Positions 1 through 10,891 of a stretch of 64,000 bases of DNA are shown piece by piece. Position numbers and translations under genes: made by a program. This DNA comes from Phycicoccus sonneratiae (GTDB lineage Bacteria; Actinomycetota; Actinomycetes; Actinomycetales; Dermatophilaceae): the NCBI RefSeq assembly GCF_016887965.1, contig NZ_JAFDVD010000024.1, positions 40,413 through 104,412 on the forward strand, written 5' to 3'. The notes under the pieces are model-generated. The model saw only the letters and a list, made by a program, of their open reading frames with translations. It was not told the origin of the DNA and did not search any database. Positions within the stretch are counted from its first letter, which is position 1. Each line of letters starts with the position of its first letter.

Positions 1-1101
1 ACCGGGGTCGATGCGGTCGGCGGCGTTGAGCGTCACGTAGAACGGCTCGTCGGCCGGCAGGCCCTGCAGGCGGTTCATCCAGTAGGTGACGACCGCGCCC
101 TTCGACGGGTCGTCGCCGACGAGGTAGTTCCACGACGAGCGGGCCAGGCGGGCGCGCGGCATCAGCGAGCCGTCGCGGTGCAGCACCGTCTCGTTGCGGG
201 AGTACCGGAACGCGCCGAGCACCTCCTTCTCGGCCGGCGTGGGGTCGGCGAGCAGGCGGAGCGCGTCGTCGGCATGGGTCGCGACGACCACCCGGTCGTG
301 GCGGTCGAACCGGCCTCCGGCCGTGCGGATCTCGACACCGTCGGGCGTCCGGGCCACCGACGTGACGGGGTCGCCGACGTGCACGGCGGGGAGCCGGGCG
401 GCGAGCAGGTCGACGTAGGTGCGCGAGCCACCGACGACGGTCATCCACTGCGGTGAGTCGCCGACCGACAGCATCCCGTGGTGCTCGAGGAAGCGGAACA
501 GGTAGCGGGCGGGGTAGTCGAGGGCCTGGCCCTCGCCGCTGGACCACACGCAGGCGACGACGGGCACGGCGTAGAGCCGGGTGAAGGACTCGGGGAAGCC
601 GGCGTCGCGGATGAACTCGCCGTAGGTCGTCGTGTCCTCGTCGTCGGTCTCGGCGAGGAACCGGGCGGCGAGCGCGTGGAAGCGCTTGACGGCGCGGAGC
701 ATCCCGACGTACTCGCGGTCGAGGAGCTGGCGCGGACGGGCGACGAAGCCCTTGACGCCGCGGCCGCCGGCGTACTCGAGGCCGGTGGACTCGTCGCGGA
801 TGCTCATCGACATCTCGGTGTCACGCGCCTCGACGCCGAGCTCGCGGAACAGCCTGCGCAGCAACGGGTACGTGCGGTCGTTGTGCACGATGAACCCGCT
901 GTCGACCCGCAGGTCGCCGTGCCCGGTCGGCACGGTGTGGGTGTGCGCGTGCCCGCCGAGCCGGGCGTCGCCCTCGTAGAGCGTCACCTCGTGACGGCCG
1001 GAGAGGACGTGGGCGGCGGTGAGTCCCGAGACCCCTGCCCCGACGACGGCGATGCGCTCGGGCGCCGTGGAGCGCTCCGCAGGGGTGGGCGGCATGGGCA
1101 T
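1..1101 (-). CDS. FAD-dependent oxidoreductase (COG2907 amine-oxidase type), 3' end outside window
   Basis: Reading leftwards from an ATG at 1101, the protein starts with a short tail and then a Rossmann dinucleotide motif (IAVVGAGVSGLTAAHVLSG), followed by YEGDARLGGHAHTH, typical of COG2907 NAD/FAD-binding proteins. A GGAAGG ribosome site lies 10 bases before the start; a second ATG six bases in is possible. About 367 codons are visible and the frame is open at the window edge, so the C-terminus is missing. Homologues usually lie beside Cfa-type methyltransferases and DUF1295 proteins, as here, and probably oxidise or desaturate membrane acyl chains. The exact substrate is unknown. It is transcribed divergently from the CarH/LitR regulator. 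Confidence 0.85.
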   Translation of the reverse strand, partial: MPMPPTPAERSTAPERIAVVGAGVSGLTAAHVLSGRHEVTLYEGDARLGGHAHTHTVPTGHGDLRVDSGFIVHNDRTYPLLRRLFRELGVEARDTEMSMSIRDESTGLEYAGGRGVKGFVARPRQLLDREYVGMLRAVKRFHALAARFLAETDDEDTTTYGEFIRDAGFPESFTRLYAVPVVACVWSSGEGQALDYPARYLFRFLEHHGMLSVGDSPQWMTVVGGSRTYVDLLAARLPAVHVGDPVTSVARTPDGVEIRTAGGRFDRHDRVVVATHADDALRLLADPTPAEKEVLGAFRYSRNETVLHRDGSLMPRARLARSSWNYLVGDDPSKGAVVTYWMNRLQGLPADEPFYVTLNAADRIDPG

Positions 1102-1122
1102 GACCGTAGAACCTTCCGTCGA

Positions 1123-1174
1123 CCTTCGTCAAAGGTTTGTCAAATCTCCGGCCAGCGCCTACCGTGGCCGTGTG
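1123..1174 (+). promoter_or_regulatory. Promoter and direct-repeat operator of the litR/carH-like regulator
   Basis: A -35 TTGTCA (1137-1142), 17-bp spacer and -10 TACCGT (1160-1165) lie six bases before GTG 1172, so the transcript is probably leaderless. Read on the minus strand, 1144-1123 holds two 11-bp direct repeats, TTTGACAAACC and TTTGACGAAGG, overlapping the -35. MerR/CarH proteins commonly bind repeats over their own promoter, so autorepression and control of the divergent oxidoreductase are inferred. Confidence 0.55.
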
Positions 1175-2191
1175 AGGCGTTCGGTCCCCCCGTCGATGCG
1201 GATTGGCGAGCTGGCTGCCCGAGTGGGTGTCAGCACCCACGTCCTGCGCGCCTGGGAGTCCCGGTACAACCTCCTCGACCCCGTCCGCTCCCCCGGCGGC
1301 TACCGCCTCTACGGCACCGACGACGAGCGCCGCGTGCGTGAGGTCCTCGCCCTGCGCGAGCAGGGGGTCAGCGCGATGGAGGCCGCCCGCCAGGTGCTCG
1401 CCGCCGAGCGCGCCGGGGCCGCCGCGGCCATGGGCGCGCTCGCCGACGGTGACCTCCCCGCCGACGTGGGGCAGTCCGCGCGCGACACGATGCGCGCCGA
1501 CCCGCCGGTGCTCGTCGCCCAGCTGCTCGACGCCGTCACCGCGCTCGACGAGGACCGCGCGCACGCCGTCCTCGACACCGCCTTCCTCGACCGCTCGGTC
1601 GAGAGCGCCATCGTCGACGTCCTCGTGCCGTTCTTCGTCCGCGTCGGCGAGATGTGGGAGCTCGGCCGCATCGGCATCGCCCAGGAGCACTTCGCGAGCA
1701 GCCTCGTCCGCCGGCGCCTCGGGGCGCTGTCCCTCACGTGGGGCATCGGCACCGGGCCGGTCGCCGTGCTCGCCTGTCCCCCGGGCGAGTTCCACGACAT
1801 CATCCTGCTCGGCTTCGGGGTCCTCCTGGGCCGCGCCGGGTGGCGCATCCGCTACCTCGGCCCCGACACCCCCGTCGCCTCGCTCGCCTCCGCCGCCGAC
1901 CTCACCCGCCCCGACGCCGTCGTCCTCGCGTCGCGCCGGCCGTCGGGGTTCCGGGCCCACGCACCGGCGCTGCGCCGGCTGGCCCAGGCCCACCCGCTGT
2001 GGCTCGCCGGCCGCGGCACCACCCCGCGGGTGCTCGAGGAGATCGGGGCGATGCACCTCGGTCCCGACCTCGTCGCCGACGTCGCGCTGCTCACGGCCGC
2101 CGCCCGCGACCGTCGCCGCGCCCGCGAGGAGTCGCACGAGGCGGCCCACGAGGAATCCGGCGCGTCGGCCGACTCCGAACCCCGTTCGTGA
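1172..2191 (+). CDS. MerR-family B12-binding photoreceptor-type regulator (CarH/LitR family)
   Basis: This 339-aa protein has an N-terminal MerR helix-turn-helix (MRIGELAARVGVSTHVLRAW, about residues 9-28; ESRY follows). A four-helix cap follows with the diagnostic Wx9EH motif (W162, E172, H173), then a C-terminal cobalamin-binding fold with PPGEFHD, where H208 could be the lower axial ligand. In characterised CarH proteins these residues bind adenosylcobalamin; the dark tetramer represses and light breaks it. GTG 1172 is preferred because a -10 box ends six bases upstream, suggesting a leaderless message; ATG 1196 is the alternative. The neighbouring lipid-modifying genes are probable targets. 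Light response is inferred from motifs only. Confidence 0.88.
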   Translation: MRRSVPPSMRIGELAARVGVSTHVLRAWESRYNLLDPVRSPGGYRLYGTDDERRVREVLALREQGVSAMEAARQVLAAERAGAAAAMGALADGDLPADVGQSARDTMRADPPVLVAQLLDAVTALDEDRAHAVLDTAFLDRSVESAIVDVLVPFFVRVGEMWELGRIGIAQEHFASSLVRRRLGALSLTWGIGTGPVAVLACPPGEFHDIILLGFGVLLGRAGWRIRYLGPDTPVASLASAADLTRPDAVVLASRRPSGFRAHAPALRRLAQAHPLWLAGRGTTPRVLEEIGAMHLGPDLVADVALLTAAARDRRRAREESHEAAHEESGASADSEPRS

Positions 2192-2258
2192 CGGCCGGAG
2201 CGCCTCCAGCGCCCCGTCCACGCAGCGTCGCCCGACCCACCGACCCCAGGAGCAGCAC

Positions 2259-3557
2259 GTGACGATGACCGAGCACGGCCGGACGACCACCACCGCGGGA
2301 GGTGTCGCGGGGCGCATCGAGGCCGCGCTGCGGCCGCTGCTCGGGGGGCCGCTGCCCGTCCGGCTCCGCACCTGGGACGGGTCCGAGGCCGGGCCCGCGG
2401 ACGGGATGCTCGTCGAGCTCCGCACCCCGCAGGCCCTGACCCGGCTCCTTTGGCACCCGGGCGAGCTCGGGGCGGCGCAGGCCTACGTCACCGGCGAGCT
2501 CGAGGTGCACGGCGACGTCGGCGACGCGCTCGACCTGGTCCGCGAGACGGTGGCCGCCCGTTCCCTGCCGCCGCTGACGCCCGCCCGGCTGGCCCGCCTG
2601 CTGCCCGACCTCGTGCGCCTCGGCCGCGACACCAGGGCGCTCGCCCGTCCGCCGGCGCCGCCGGCCACGCAGGCCGTCATCAAGGGTCGGCTGCACTCGC
2701 TGGCCCGTGACCGCGCGTCGATCAGTCACCACTACGACCTGTCGAACGAGTTCTACGAGTTCCTCCTCGACCCGCACATGGCCTACTCGTGCGCGTTCTT
2801 CGCCGACGGGCCGGACATGCCGCTGCAGGACGCGCAGGCCGCCAAGCTCGACATGGTGTGCCGCAAGGTCGGGCTCTCCGAGGGCATGCGCTTCCTCGAC
2901 GTCGGCTGCGGCTGGGGGTCGTTGTCGCTGTACGCCGCCGAGCACTTCGGGGCGCAGGTCACCGGCGTGACCATCGCCGCCGAGCAGAAGGCGTTCATCG
3001 ACGCCCGCATCCGCGAGCGGGGCCTGGAGGACCGCGTCGAGATCCGCCTCCAGGACTACCGCGAGGTCCGCGACGAGCCGTTCGACGCCGTCGCCTCCCT
3101 CGAGATGGGCGAGCACGTCGGCGAGAAGAACTACGACACCTACGCGTCGGTGCTGCACCGTGCCGTGCGCCCGGGCGGGTACGTCCTCGTTCAGCAGATG
3201 TCGCGCTTCGCCGGGCACCACCCGGGCGGCGGTCCGTTCATCGAGCAGTTCATCGCCCCGGACATGACGATGCGGCCCGTCGGCGACACCCTGAACTTCC
3301 TCCAGGACGCCGGCTTCGAGGTCCGCGGGGTGCACGCGCTGCGCGAGCACTACGTGTGGACCGTCGACGCGTGGGCCCGCACCCTCGAGGAGAACTGGGA
3401 CCGCGCCGTCGAGCTCATCGGCGAGGAGGGCGCGCGCGTCTGGCGGCTCTACCTCGTCGGCGGCTCGCAGGCGTTCCGGGACAACCGGATGGGCGTCGAC
3501 CAGCTGCTGCTGCGCCGTCCCGGCGGCCCGGCGGTCGTGTCGGACCCCGCCCGCTGA
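2259..3557 (+). CDS. Cfa-family SAM-dependent acyl methyltransferase
   Basis: The 432-aa protein has the SISHHYDLSNEFYEFLLDP region and the SAM-binding glycine motif FLDVGCGWGSLS near residue 211, both characteristic of cyclopropane-fatty-acid synthases acting on phospholipid acyl chains at the membrane. GTG 2259 is chosen because AGGAG lies six bases upstream; ATG 2265 is the alternative. It lies 67 bp after the CarH-like regulator and overlaps the next gene by one base (TGATG), so the three genes likely form an operon. The product could be a cyclopropane, methyl-branched or furan fatty acid; the sequence alone does not decide. The pairing with a COG2907 oxidoreductase resembles loci for modified methylated fatty acids. 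Confidence 0.85.
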   Translation: MTMTEHGRTTTTAGGVAGRIEAALRPLLGGPLPVRLRTWDGSEAGPADGMLVELRTPQALTRLLWHPGELGAAQAYVTGELEVHGDVGDALDLVRETVAARSLPPLTPARLARLLPDLVRLGRDTRALARPPAPPATQAVIKGRLHSLARDRASISHHYDLSNEFYEFLLDPHMAYSCAFFADGPDMPLQDAQAAKLDMVCRKVGLSEGMRFLDVGCGWGSLSLYAAEHFGAQVTGVTIAAEQKAFIDARIRERGLEDRVEIRLQDYREVRDEPFDAVASLEMGEHVGEKNYDTYASVLHRAVRPGGYVLVQQMSRFAGHHPGGGPFIEQFIAPDMTMRPVGDTLNFLQDAGFEVRGVHALREHYVWTVDAWARTLEENWDRAVELIGEEGARVWRLYLVGGSQAFRDNRMGVDQLLLRRPGGPAVVSDPAR

Positions 3558-4354
3558 TGGGCTCCTCGTTCGACGGGGGCGTCCTCGTCGTCGTCCTGCT
3601 GGGGTCCCTGGTCACGTCGGCCCTCGCGATGGGCGTCACCGCGGTGGTCGCGAAGCGGCTCGGCCGGGTCGCGGTCGTCGACGTCACCTGGGGGCTGGTG
3701 TTCGTCGCCATCGGCTGGGTGGCGTACGCGCTCGGCCAGCACTCGGTGCGCTCGCTCGTGCTCGCGGTGCTCGTCACGCTCTGGGGCGGCCGGCTCGCGT
3801 GGCACATCCGCGGCCGCGCGCTCGGGCATGGCGAGGACCCGCGCTACGAGAAGCTGCTGTCCTCGCAGCCGCCGGAGAAGCGGTTCCGGTACGCGCTCGT
3901 CCGGGTCTTCGGCACGCAGGGCGTCGCGGCGTGGTTCGTCTCGCTGCCGCTCCAGGTCGCGGCGGCCACCGACTCGGCCCTCGGCTGGGTCGGCGCGCTC
4001 GGGGTGGTCGTCTGGCTCGTCGGGGTCACCTTCGAGTCGGTGGGGGACGCGCAACTCAAGGCGTTCAAGGCCGACCCGTCGAACAAGGGCAAGGTCATGG
4101 ACCGGGGGCTCTGGGGCTGGACCCGCCACCCGAACTACTTCGGCGACTCCGCCGTCTGGTGGGGCCTGTTCGTCGTCGCCGCCGAGGCCTGGCCGGGGGT
4201 GCTGACGGTGCTGTCGCCGGTCGTCATGACGTACTTCCTCGCCTTCGCGACCGGAGCGCGACTGCTCGAGTCGGAGATGGCCAAGCGCCCCGGCTACCCC
4301 GAGTACATGGAACGGACGTCGATGTTCTTCCCGCTCCCGCCGAAGAAGCGCTGA
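3557..4354 (+). CDS. DUF1295 membrane protein, steroid 5-alpha-reductase-like
   Basis: A 265-aa integral membrane protein with about seven hydrophobic segments. The C-terminal half carries LWGWTRHPNYFGDSAVWWG and ARLLESEMAKRPGYPEYM, the signature of DUF1295 and the wider 3-oxo-5-alpha-steroid 4-dehydrogenase/isoprenylcysteine methyltransferase superfamily. Its start overlaps the stop of the Cfa-type gene by one base, indicating translational coupling. It probably reduces a lipid intermediate in the same membrane, but no substrate can be read from the sequence. Its last 61 bases are also used, antisense, by the convergent DUF2177 gene. Confidence 0.85.
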   Translation: MGSSFDGGVLVVVLLGSLVTSALAMGVTAVVAKRLGRVAVVDVTWGLVFVAIGWVAYALGQHSVRSLVLAVLVTLWGGRLAWHIRGRALGHGEDPRYEKLLSSQPPEKRFRYALVRVFGTQGVAAWFVSLPLQVAAATDSALGWVGALGVVVWLVGVTFESVGDAQLKAFKADPSNKGKVMDRGLWGWTRHPNYFGDSAVWWGLFVVAAEAWPGVLTVLSPVVMTYFLAFATGARLLESEMAKRPGYPEYMERTSMFFPLPPKKR

Positions 4355-4794
4355 CGCGTCGGGTCAGGAGCGGGGCCGCGGCGGAGCAGCACCCCGAGCA
4401 CCACGGCCGCCGTCACCGTGCAGAGCACCGTTCCCCACGCGAGGTCGACGAGCACGACGACCAGCGGCACGTCGCGGAACACCGCCATCGCCGTGAGGTC
4501 GAAGGTCGCGTAGGTGACCAGCCCGAACGCGGCGGCATCCCGGAGCCCACGCGTCCTCGACCGCGCCTCGAGGGCAGGTCGCAGCACGAAGTGGGTGAAC
4601 CCCAGCAGGTACACGACGTAGAACGCCACCGCGGCACCGGCATCCGGTGACTCCGCCAGCAGGTGCCCGATCTGCTCGTCGTACAGCGCGCCCGAGCCGA
4701 CCGTGAGCCAGAAGGCGTCGAGCGCCCCGAAGACGACGGCGGCGAGGAGCAGCGCGGGGACCAGGCGAGGACGCTCCGCAGGCACGGTGGTCAT
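4294..4794 (-). CDS. DUF2177 family membrane protein
   Basis: A 166-aa protein with four predicted membrane segments, beginning [25 protein letters not shown] and including VVYLLGFTHFVLRPALE, consistent with DUF2177. These proteins often occur near Cfa/COG2907/DUF1295 genes, which fits this location. The annotated frame runs 61 bases into the 3' end of the convergent DUF1295 gene. The last ~20 residues lie beyond the usual family length and read through sequence constrained by the other gene. Function is unknown. Confidence 0.7.
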   Translation of the reverse strand: MTTVPAERPRLVPALLLAAVVFGALDAFWLTVGSGALYDEQIGHLLAESPDAGAAVAFYVVYLLGFTHFVLRPALEARSRTRGLRDAAAFGLVTYATFDLTAMAVFRDVPLVVVLVDLAWGTVLCTVTAAVVLGVLLRRGPAPDPTRQRFFGGSGKNIDVRSMYSG

Positions 4795-4820
4795 CCACCG
4801 AGCCTAGGTGGGCGCGGCGC

Positions 4821-5000
4821 TCAGGTCTGGTCGTCGATGGTGGCGCCCGGCGCGTTCTTCTGCACCGAGGCGACACCGTTCAGCGCGCTGGCCTTCGTCT
4901 CGTAGGCCTCGCCCACGGCGATCACCTGGCCGTTGCCCGCCTTGAGGCGGAAGCGGAATTTGCCGGCCTTGTCCTTGTAGACCTCGAACTTGCCTGCCAT
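4821..5000 (-). CDS. YegP-like DUF1508 protein
   Basis: A 59-aa protein beginning MAGKFEVYKDKAGKFRFRLK and continuing with NGQVIAVGEAYETKASALNGVASV, one clear DUF1508 (YegP) unit. These small beta-rich proteins often occur as single or tandem units and have no settled biochemical role. A strong ribosome site (AAGGGAG) lies just upstream of the ATG. It stands alone between the DUF2177 and DUF445 genes on the same strand. Confidence 0.88.
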   Translation of the reverse strand: MAGKFEVYKDKAGKFRFRLKAGNGQVIAVGEAYETKASALNGVASVQKNAPGATIDDQT

Positions 5001-5094
5001 GACCAGCTCCCTTCACCGGGGCCCACGCCCGTGTGGGCCTCCCCACGCTAGCGGCGGCGCGTCGTCCTGCCAACGCCCGTCCTCGGACCCGGGC

Positions 5095-7839
<2,745 letters not shown>

Positions 7840-7860
7840 CCCCTGCGCGAGGATGAGGGC

Positions 7861-9075
7861 ATGGCCTACGACGTCGAGCGCATCCGCACCCACTTCCCCT
7901 CGCTGACGGCCGGGCTCGCCCACTTCGACGGTCCCGGCGGCAGCCAGGTGCCCGACGTCGTGGGGCGGGCGGTCGCCGACACCCTCACCGCGTCGATCTC
8001 CAACCGCGGCACGGTCACGGCCTCCGAGCGACGGGCCGACGCGGTCGTGTCCCGCTTCCGGCGGACGGCCGCCGACCTCCTCGGCGCCGACCCGCGGGGG
8101 ATCGTCATGGGCCGCAGCGCGACCGCGCTCACCTACGACCTGGCCCGGGCGCTCGCCAAGCGGTGGGGTCCGGGTGATGAGGTGGTCGTCACCCGCCTCG
8201 ACCACGACTCCAACATCCGGCCGTGGGTGCAGGTCGCCGAGGCGGCCGGCGCCACCGTCCGCTGGGTCGACTTCGACCCCGCGAGCGGCGAGCTGACCGT
8301 CGAGGACGTCGAGGCCGTGCTCTCCGAGCGCACCCGGCTCGTCGCGACGACGGCCGCCAGCAACCTCATCGGCACCCGCCCGCCGACCCGGCAGATCTCC
8401 GAGGCCGTCCACCGGGTCGGCGCCCTGCACTGGGTCGACGGCGTGCACGCCACCGCGCACGCCTCGGTCGACGTCCCGGCGCTCGGTGCCGACGTCTGGA
8501 CCTGCTCGCCGTACAAGTTCCTCGGGCCGCACTGCGGGGTGCTGGCCGCCGATCCGGCGTTCCTCGAGACGCTGCACCCCGACAAGCTCGCCCCCTCGTC
8601 CGACGCCGTGCCCGAGCGCTTCGAGCTGGGCACCCTCCCCTACGAGCTGCTCGCCGGCACGAGCGCCGCCGTCGACTTCCTCGCGGCCCTCGACGACCTC
8701 GACACCCCGGTCACCGACGAGAACCGTCGGGACCGGCTGCTCGCCTCGATGCGGGCCCTGGGGGAGCACGAGGAGAAGCTGCTCGCCGTCCTCGAGCCCG
8801 CGTTGCGCGGGATGGCCGGCGTGACGGTGTACTCGAACGCCGAGAGCCGCACTCCCACACTGCTGTTCACGGTCGACGGCGTGGACGGGCAGGACGTGTA
8901 CCGCGGCCTCGCCGAGCACGGGGTCAACGCCCCGGCCAGCAGCTTCTACGCCCTCGAGTGCTCACGCCACCTCGGCCTCGGCGACACCGGCGGCGTGCGC
9001 GTGGGGCTGGCCCCGTACACCGACGAGGCCGATGTCGACCGGTTGGTCACCGGCCTCGAGTCCCTGCTGGGCTGA
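7861..9075 (+). CDS. Cysteine desulfurase-like PLP enzyme (class V aminotransferase)
   Basis: This 404-aa fold-type I PLP protein resembles the cysteine desulfurase-like family typified by VC1184. LHWVDGVHATAHASVDV holds the PLP-contacting Asp and CSPYKFLGPHCGVLAAD holds the Schiff-base lysine K219. The conserved cysteine loop of true IscS/SufS is not evident near the C-terminus, so desulfurase activity is not assured. GAGGATGAGGG precedes the ATG. It follows guaB1 by 21 bp and may be co-transcribed. Confidence 0.82.
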   Translation: MAYDVERIRTHFPSLTAGLAHFDGPGGSQVPDVVGRAVADTLTASISNRGTVTASERRADAVVSRFRRTAADLLGADPRGIVMGRSATALTYDLARALAKRWGPGDEVVVTRLDHDSNIRPWVQVAEAAGATVRWVDFDPASGELTVEDVEAVLSERTRLVATTAASNLIGTRPPTRQISEAVHRVGALHWVDGVHATAHASVDVPALGADVWTCSPYKFLGPHCGVLAADPAFLETLHPDKLAPSSDAVPERFELGTLPYELLAGTSAAVDFLAALDDLDTPVTDENRRDRLLASMRALGEHEEKLLAVLEPALRGMAGVTVYSNAESRTPTLLFTVDGVDGQDVYRGLAEHGVNAPASSFYALECSRHLGLGDTGGVRVGLAPYTDEADVDRLVTGLESLLG

Positions 9076-9076
9076 C

Positions 9077-9110
9077 GGTCCGGCGCCACCGCGGACGGCG
9101 GCGCCGGACC
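9077..9110. terminator. Bidirectional hairpin between convergent genes
   Basis: GGTCCGGCGCC (9077-9087) and GGCGCCGGACC (9100-9110) form a perfect 11-bp stem with a 12-nt loop, between the PLP-enzyme stop and the convergent secreted-protein stop. No U tract follows, as is usual in high-GC actinobacteria. Confidence 0.7.
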
Positions 9111-9119
9111 CTCGTCACC

Positions 9120-9575
9120 TCAGCCGCTGCAGGTCGGCGCCACGGCGGCGCCGTGGACCCAGGTGTCGCCGAAGCGGTCGCCGCGCCACTGCACGTGCGC
9201 GGAGGCCCGGATGCGGCTGCCCCGGGACTGCAGCTCCATGCAGCCCCGGCGCAGGCCGAGCCCGGTGTCGGTCACGCCGTGCCAGCCGTCGGCGTCGACC
9301 GCGTTCGACGACAGGACGTCGACCCACCGGACGCCGTCGTAGGCCTGGATGCGCACCTCGTCGACGCGGACGTCGACCTGCACGCCGTCGCCGGCGGTGT
9401 CGGTGATCGTCCCCTCGGCCTGCCAGACCCCGTTGGCGACCGACAGCGAGGCGCACCTCTCGACGGCGGTTCCGTCGCACGCGGAGCCGACGGCGGACGC
9501 CGCGCCGGCCTGGACGGTGAGTGCGGTGGCGGCGAGCGCCGCGACCGTCGTGAGACGTCGGATGGATGTGGACAT
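9120..9575 (-). CDS. Small secreted protein of unknown function
   Basis: A 151-aa protein with a classical signal peptide (basic MSTSIRR, then LTTVAALAATALTVQAGAASA, likely cut after ASA). The mature part has three cysteines, is rich in Val/Asp and predicts as a compact beta protein. No known family is recognised. The start is supported by AGGGGG just upstream. Confidence 0.7.
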   Translation of the reverse strand: MSTSIRRLTTVAALAATALTVQAGAASAVGSACDGTAVERCASLSVANGVWQAEGTITDTAGDGVQVDVRVDEVRIQAYDGVRWVDVLSSNAVDADGWHGVTDTGLGLRRGCMELQSRGSRIRASAHVQWRGDRFGDTWVHGAAVAPTCSG

Positions 9576-9689
9576 GGTTCCCCCTCGATGGTTCGGGGGA
9601 CCCCCCATGGTTCCCCCCGCGGGAACGGTAGCGCCGGCCGGGTGCGGCGGCAACGGCTCGCGTCGGCCGGGGTGTGACAGCATCGGAGG

Positions 9690-10739
9690 ATGGTCGCGCT
9701 GCTGCCTCCGCTGGAGGCCCCGGTCGACCCCGTCGACGCCCTGCGCCGCATCGCCTTCCTCCTCGAGCGCACGCGCGCCGGCACCTACCGGGTCGAGGCG
9801 TTCCGCAACGCGGTGAAGACCCTGCGCACGGTCGACGCCGACGAGCTCGCCGAGCGGGCGGAGGCCGGCACGCTGCAGGAGATCCCCGGCATCGGGAAGT
9901 CGACCTCGGGGGTCATCGCCGAGGCACTCTCGGGCGAGCTGCCCGGGTATCTGGAGTCGTTGCAGGACAAGGTCGGTGGGCCTCTCGTCGAGGGCGGGGA
10001 GGAGCTCTACGCGATGCTGCGCGGCGACTGCCACCTCCACTCGGACTGGAGCGACGGCGGCTCGCCCATCGACGAGATGGTGCTCACCGGCGTCGAGCTC
10101 GGCCACGAGTGGATGGTGCTCACCGACCACAGCCCGCAGCTGCGGGTGGCGAACGGTCTGACCGTCGAGCGGCTCAAGCAGCAGCTGAAGATCGTCGACG
10201 GTGTGAACCGTTCCCTCGCAGGGCACTTCACGCTGCTCAAGGGCATCGAGGTCGACATCCTCGACGACGGCTCGCTCGACCAGACCGACGAGATGCTCGG
10301 CCGGCTCGACCTCGTCACGGCCTCGGTGCACTCGAAGCTGCGGATGAACGCCGACCCGATGACCCGCCGGATGGTGGCCGCCGTCTCGAACCCGCGCGTC
10401 AACGTGCTCGGGCACTGCACGGGCCGGCTCGTCGAGGGCTCGCGCGGCACGCGACCGCAGTCGGAGTTCGACGCCCGCGCCGTGTTCGAGGCCTGCGCCG
10501 AGCACGGCACCGCCGTCGAGGTGAACAGCCGACCCGAGCGCTGCGACCCGCCGGACGAGCTCGTGACGCTGGCCCTCGACATCGGGTGCCTGTTCAGCAT
10601 CGACTCCGACGCCCACGCGCCCGGGCAGCTCGACATGAAGGCGTACGGGTGCGAGCGGGCCGAGCGGCTCGGCATCCCGCCCGAGAGGATCGTCACCACG
10701 TGGGACGTCGACCGCGTCCGCGAGTGGGCCGCTCCCTGA
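9690..10739 (+). CDS. PHP-domain metal-dependent hydrolase with N-terminal helix-hairpin-helix
   Basis: The 349-aa protein has an N-terminal region like the DNA polymerase X N-terminus (RVEAFRNAVKTL, then LQEIPGIGKSTSGVIAEAL), followed by a PHP domain. PHP metal motifs are H115-x-H117 in GDCHLHSDWSDG, LTDHSPQL, KGIEVDIL, SVHSKL, NVLGHCTGRL, EVNSRPERCD and SIDSDAHAPGQL. The polymerase palm is absent, so this resembles the nuclease/phosphoesterase half of a PolX-like protein. A role in DNA end or lesion processing, or phosphoester hydrolysis, is possible. The start codon directly follows CGGAGG, so initiation may be leaderless or atypical. Confidence 0.85.
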   Translation: MVALLPPLEAPVDPVDALRRIAFLLERTRAGTYRVEAFRNAVKTLRTVDADELAERAEAGTLQEIPGIGKSTSGVIAEALSGELPGYLESLQDKVGGPLVEGGEELYAMLRGDCHLHSDWSDGGSPIDEMVLTGVELGHEWMVLTDHSPQLRVANGLTVERLKQQLKIVDGVNRSLAGHFTLLKGIEVDILDDGSLDQTDEMLGRLDLVTASVHSKLRMNADPMTRRMVAAVSNPRVNVLGHCTGRLVEGSRGTRPQSEFDARAVFEACAEHGTAVEVNSRPERCDPPDELVTLALDIGCLFSIDSDAHAPGQLDMKAYGCERAERLGIPPERIVTTWDVDRVREWAAP

Positions 10740-10756
10740 GGACGGCCGCGCACCTC

Positions 10757-10838
10757 GACGTGCAAGAAGTGACACATTCGTCGATTGCTGCACGTCACGA
10801 CGTGCAAGAAGTGACACATTCGTCGATTGCTGCACGTC
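10757..10838. repeat. Tandem pair of identical 40-bp hairpin-ended repeats
   Basis: Two identical 40-bp units (10757-10796 and 10799-10838) are separated by AC. Each begins GACGTGCA and ends TGCACGTC, an 8-bp inverted repeat around a 24-nt interior containing GACACATTCGTCGAT. They lie just after the PHP stop and 54 bp before the aldo/keto reductase. A related element with different but still complementary arms is at 29660-29691. Confidence 0.9.
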
Positions 10839-10891
10839 GGGAGCCGGCGCGCGGCCGGAATACCTGCCCCGCCGCGGGCGCTGGCCCTGAC

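Noticed and set aside
1019..1171. Upstream extension of the CarH-like regulator to a start at 1019
   Set aside because: It would overlap the divergent oxidoreductase and its promoter; the -10 box at 1160-1165 places the start at 1172.
10757..10838. CRISPR array
   Set aside because: Only two repeats with a 2-bp gap, no spacers, and no cas genes anywhere in the window.
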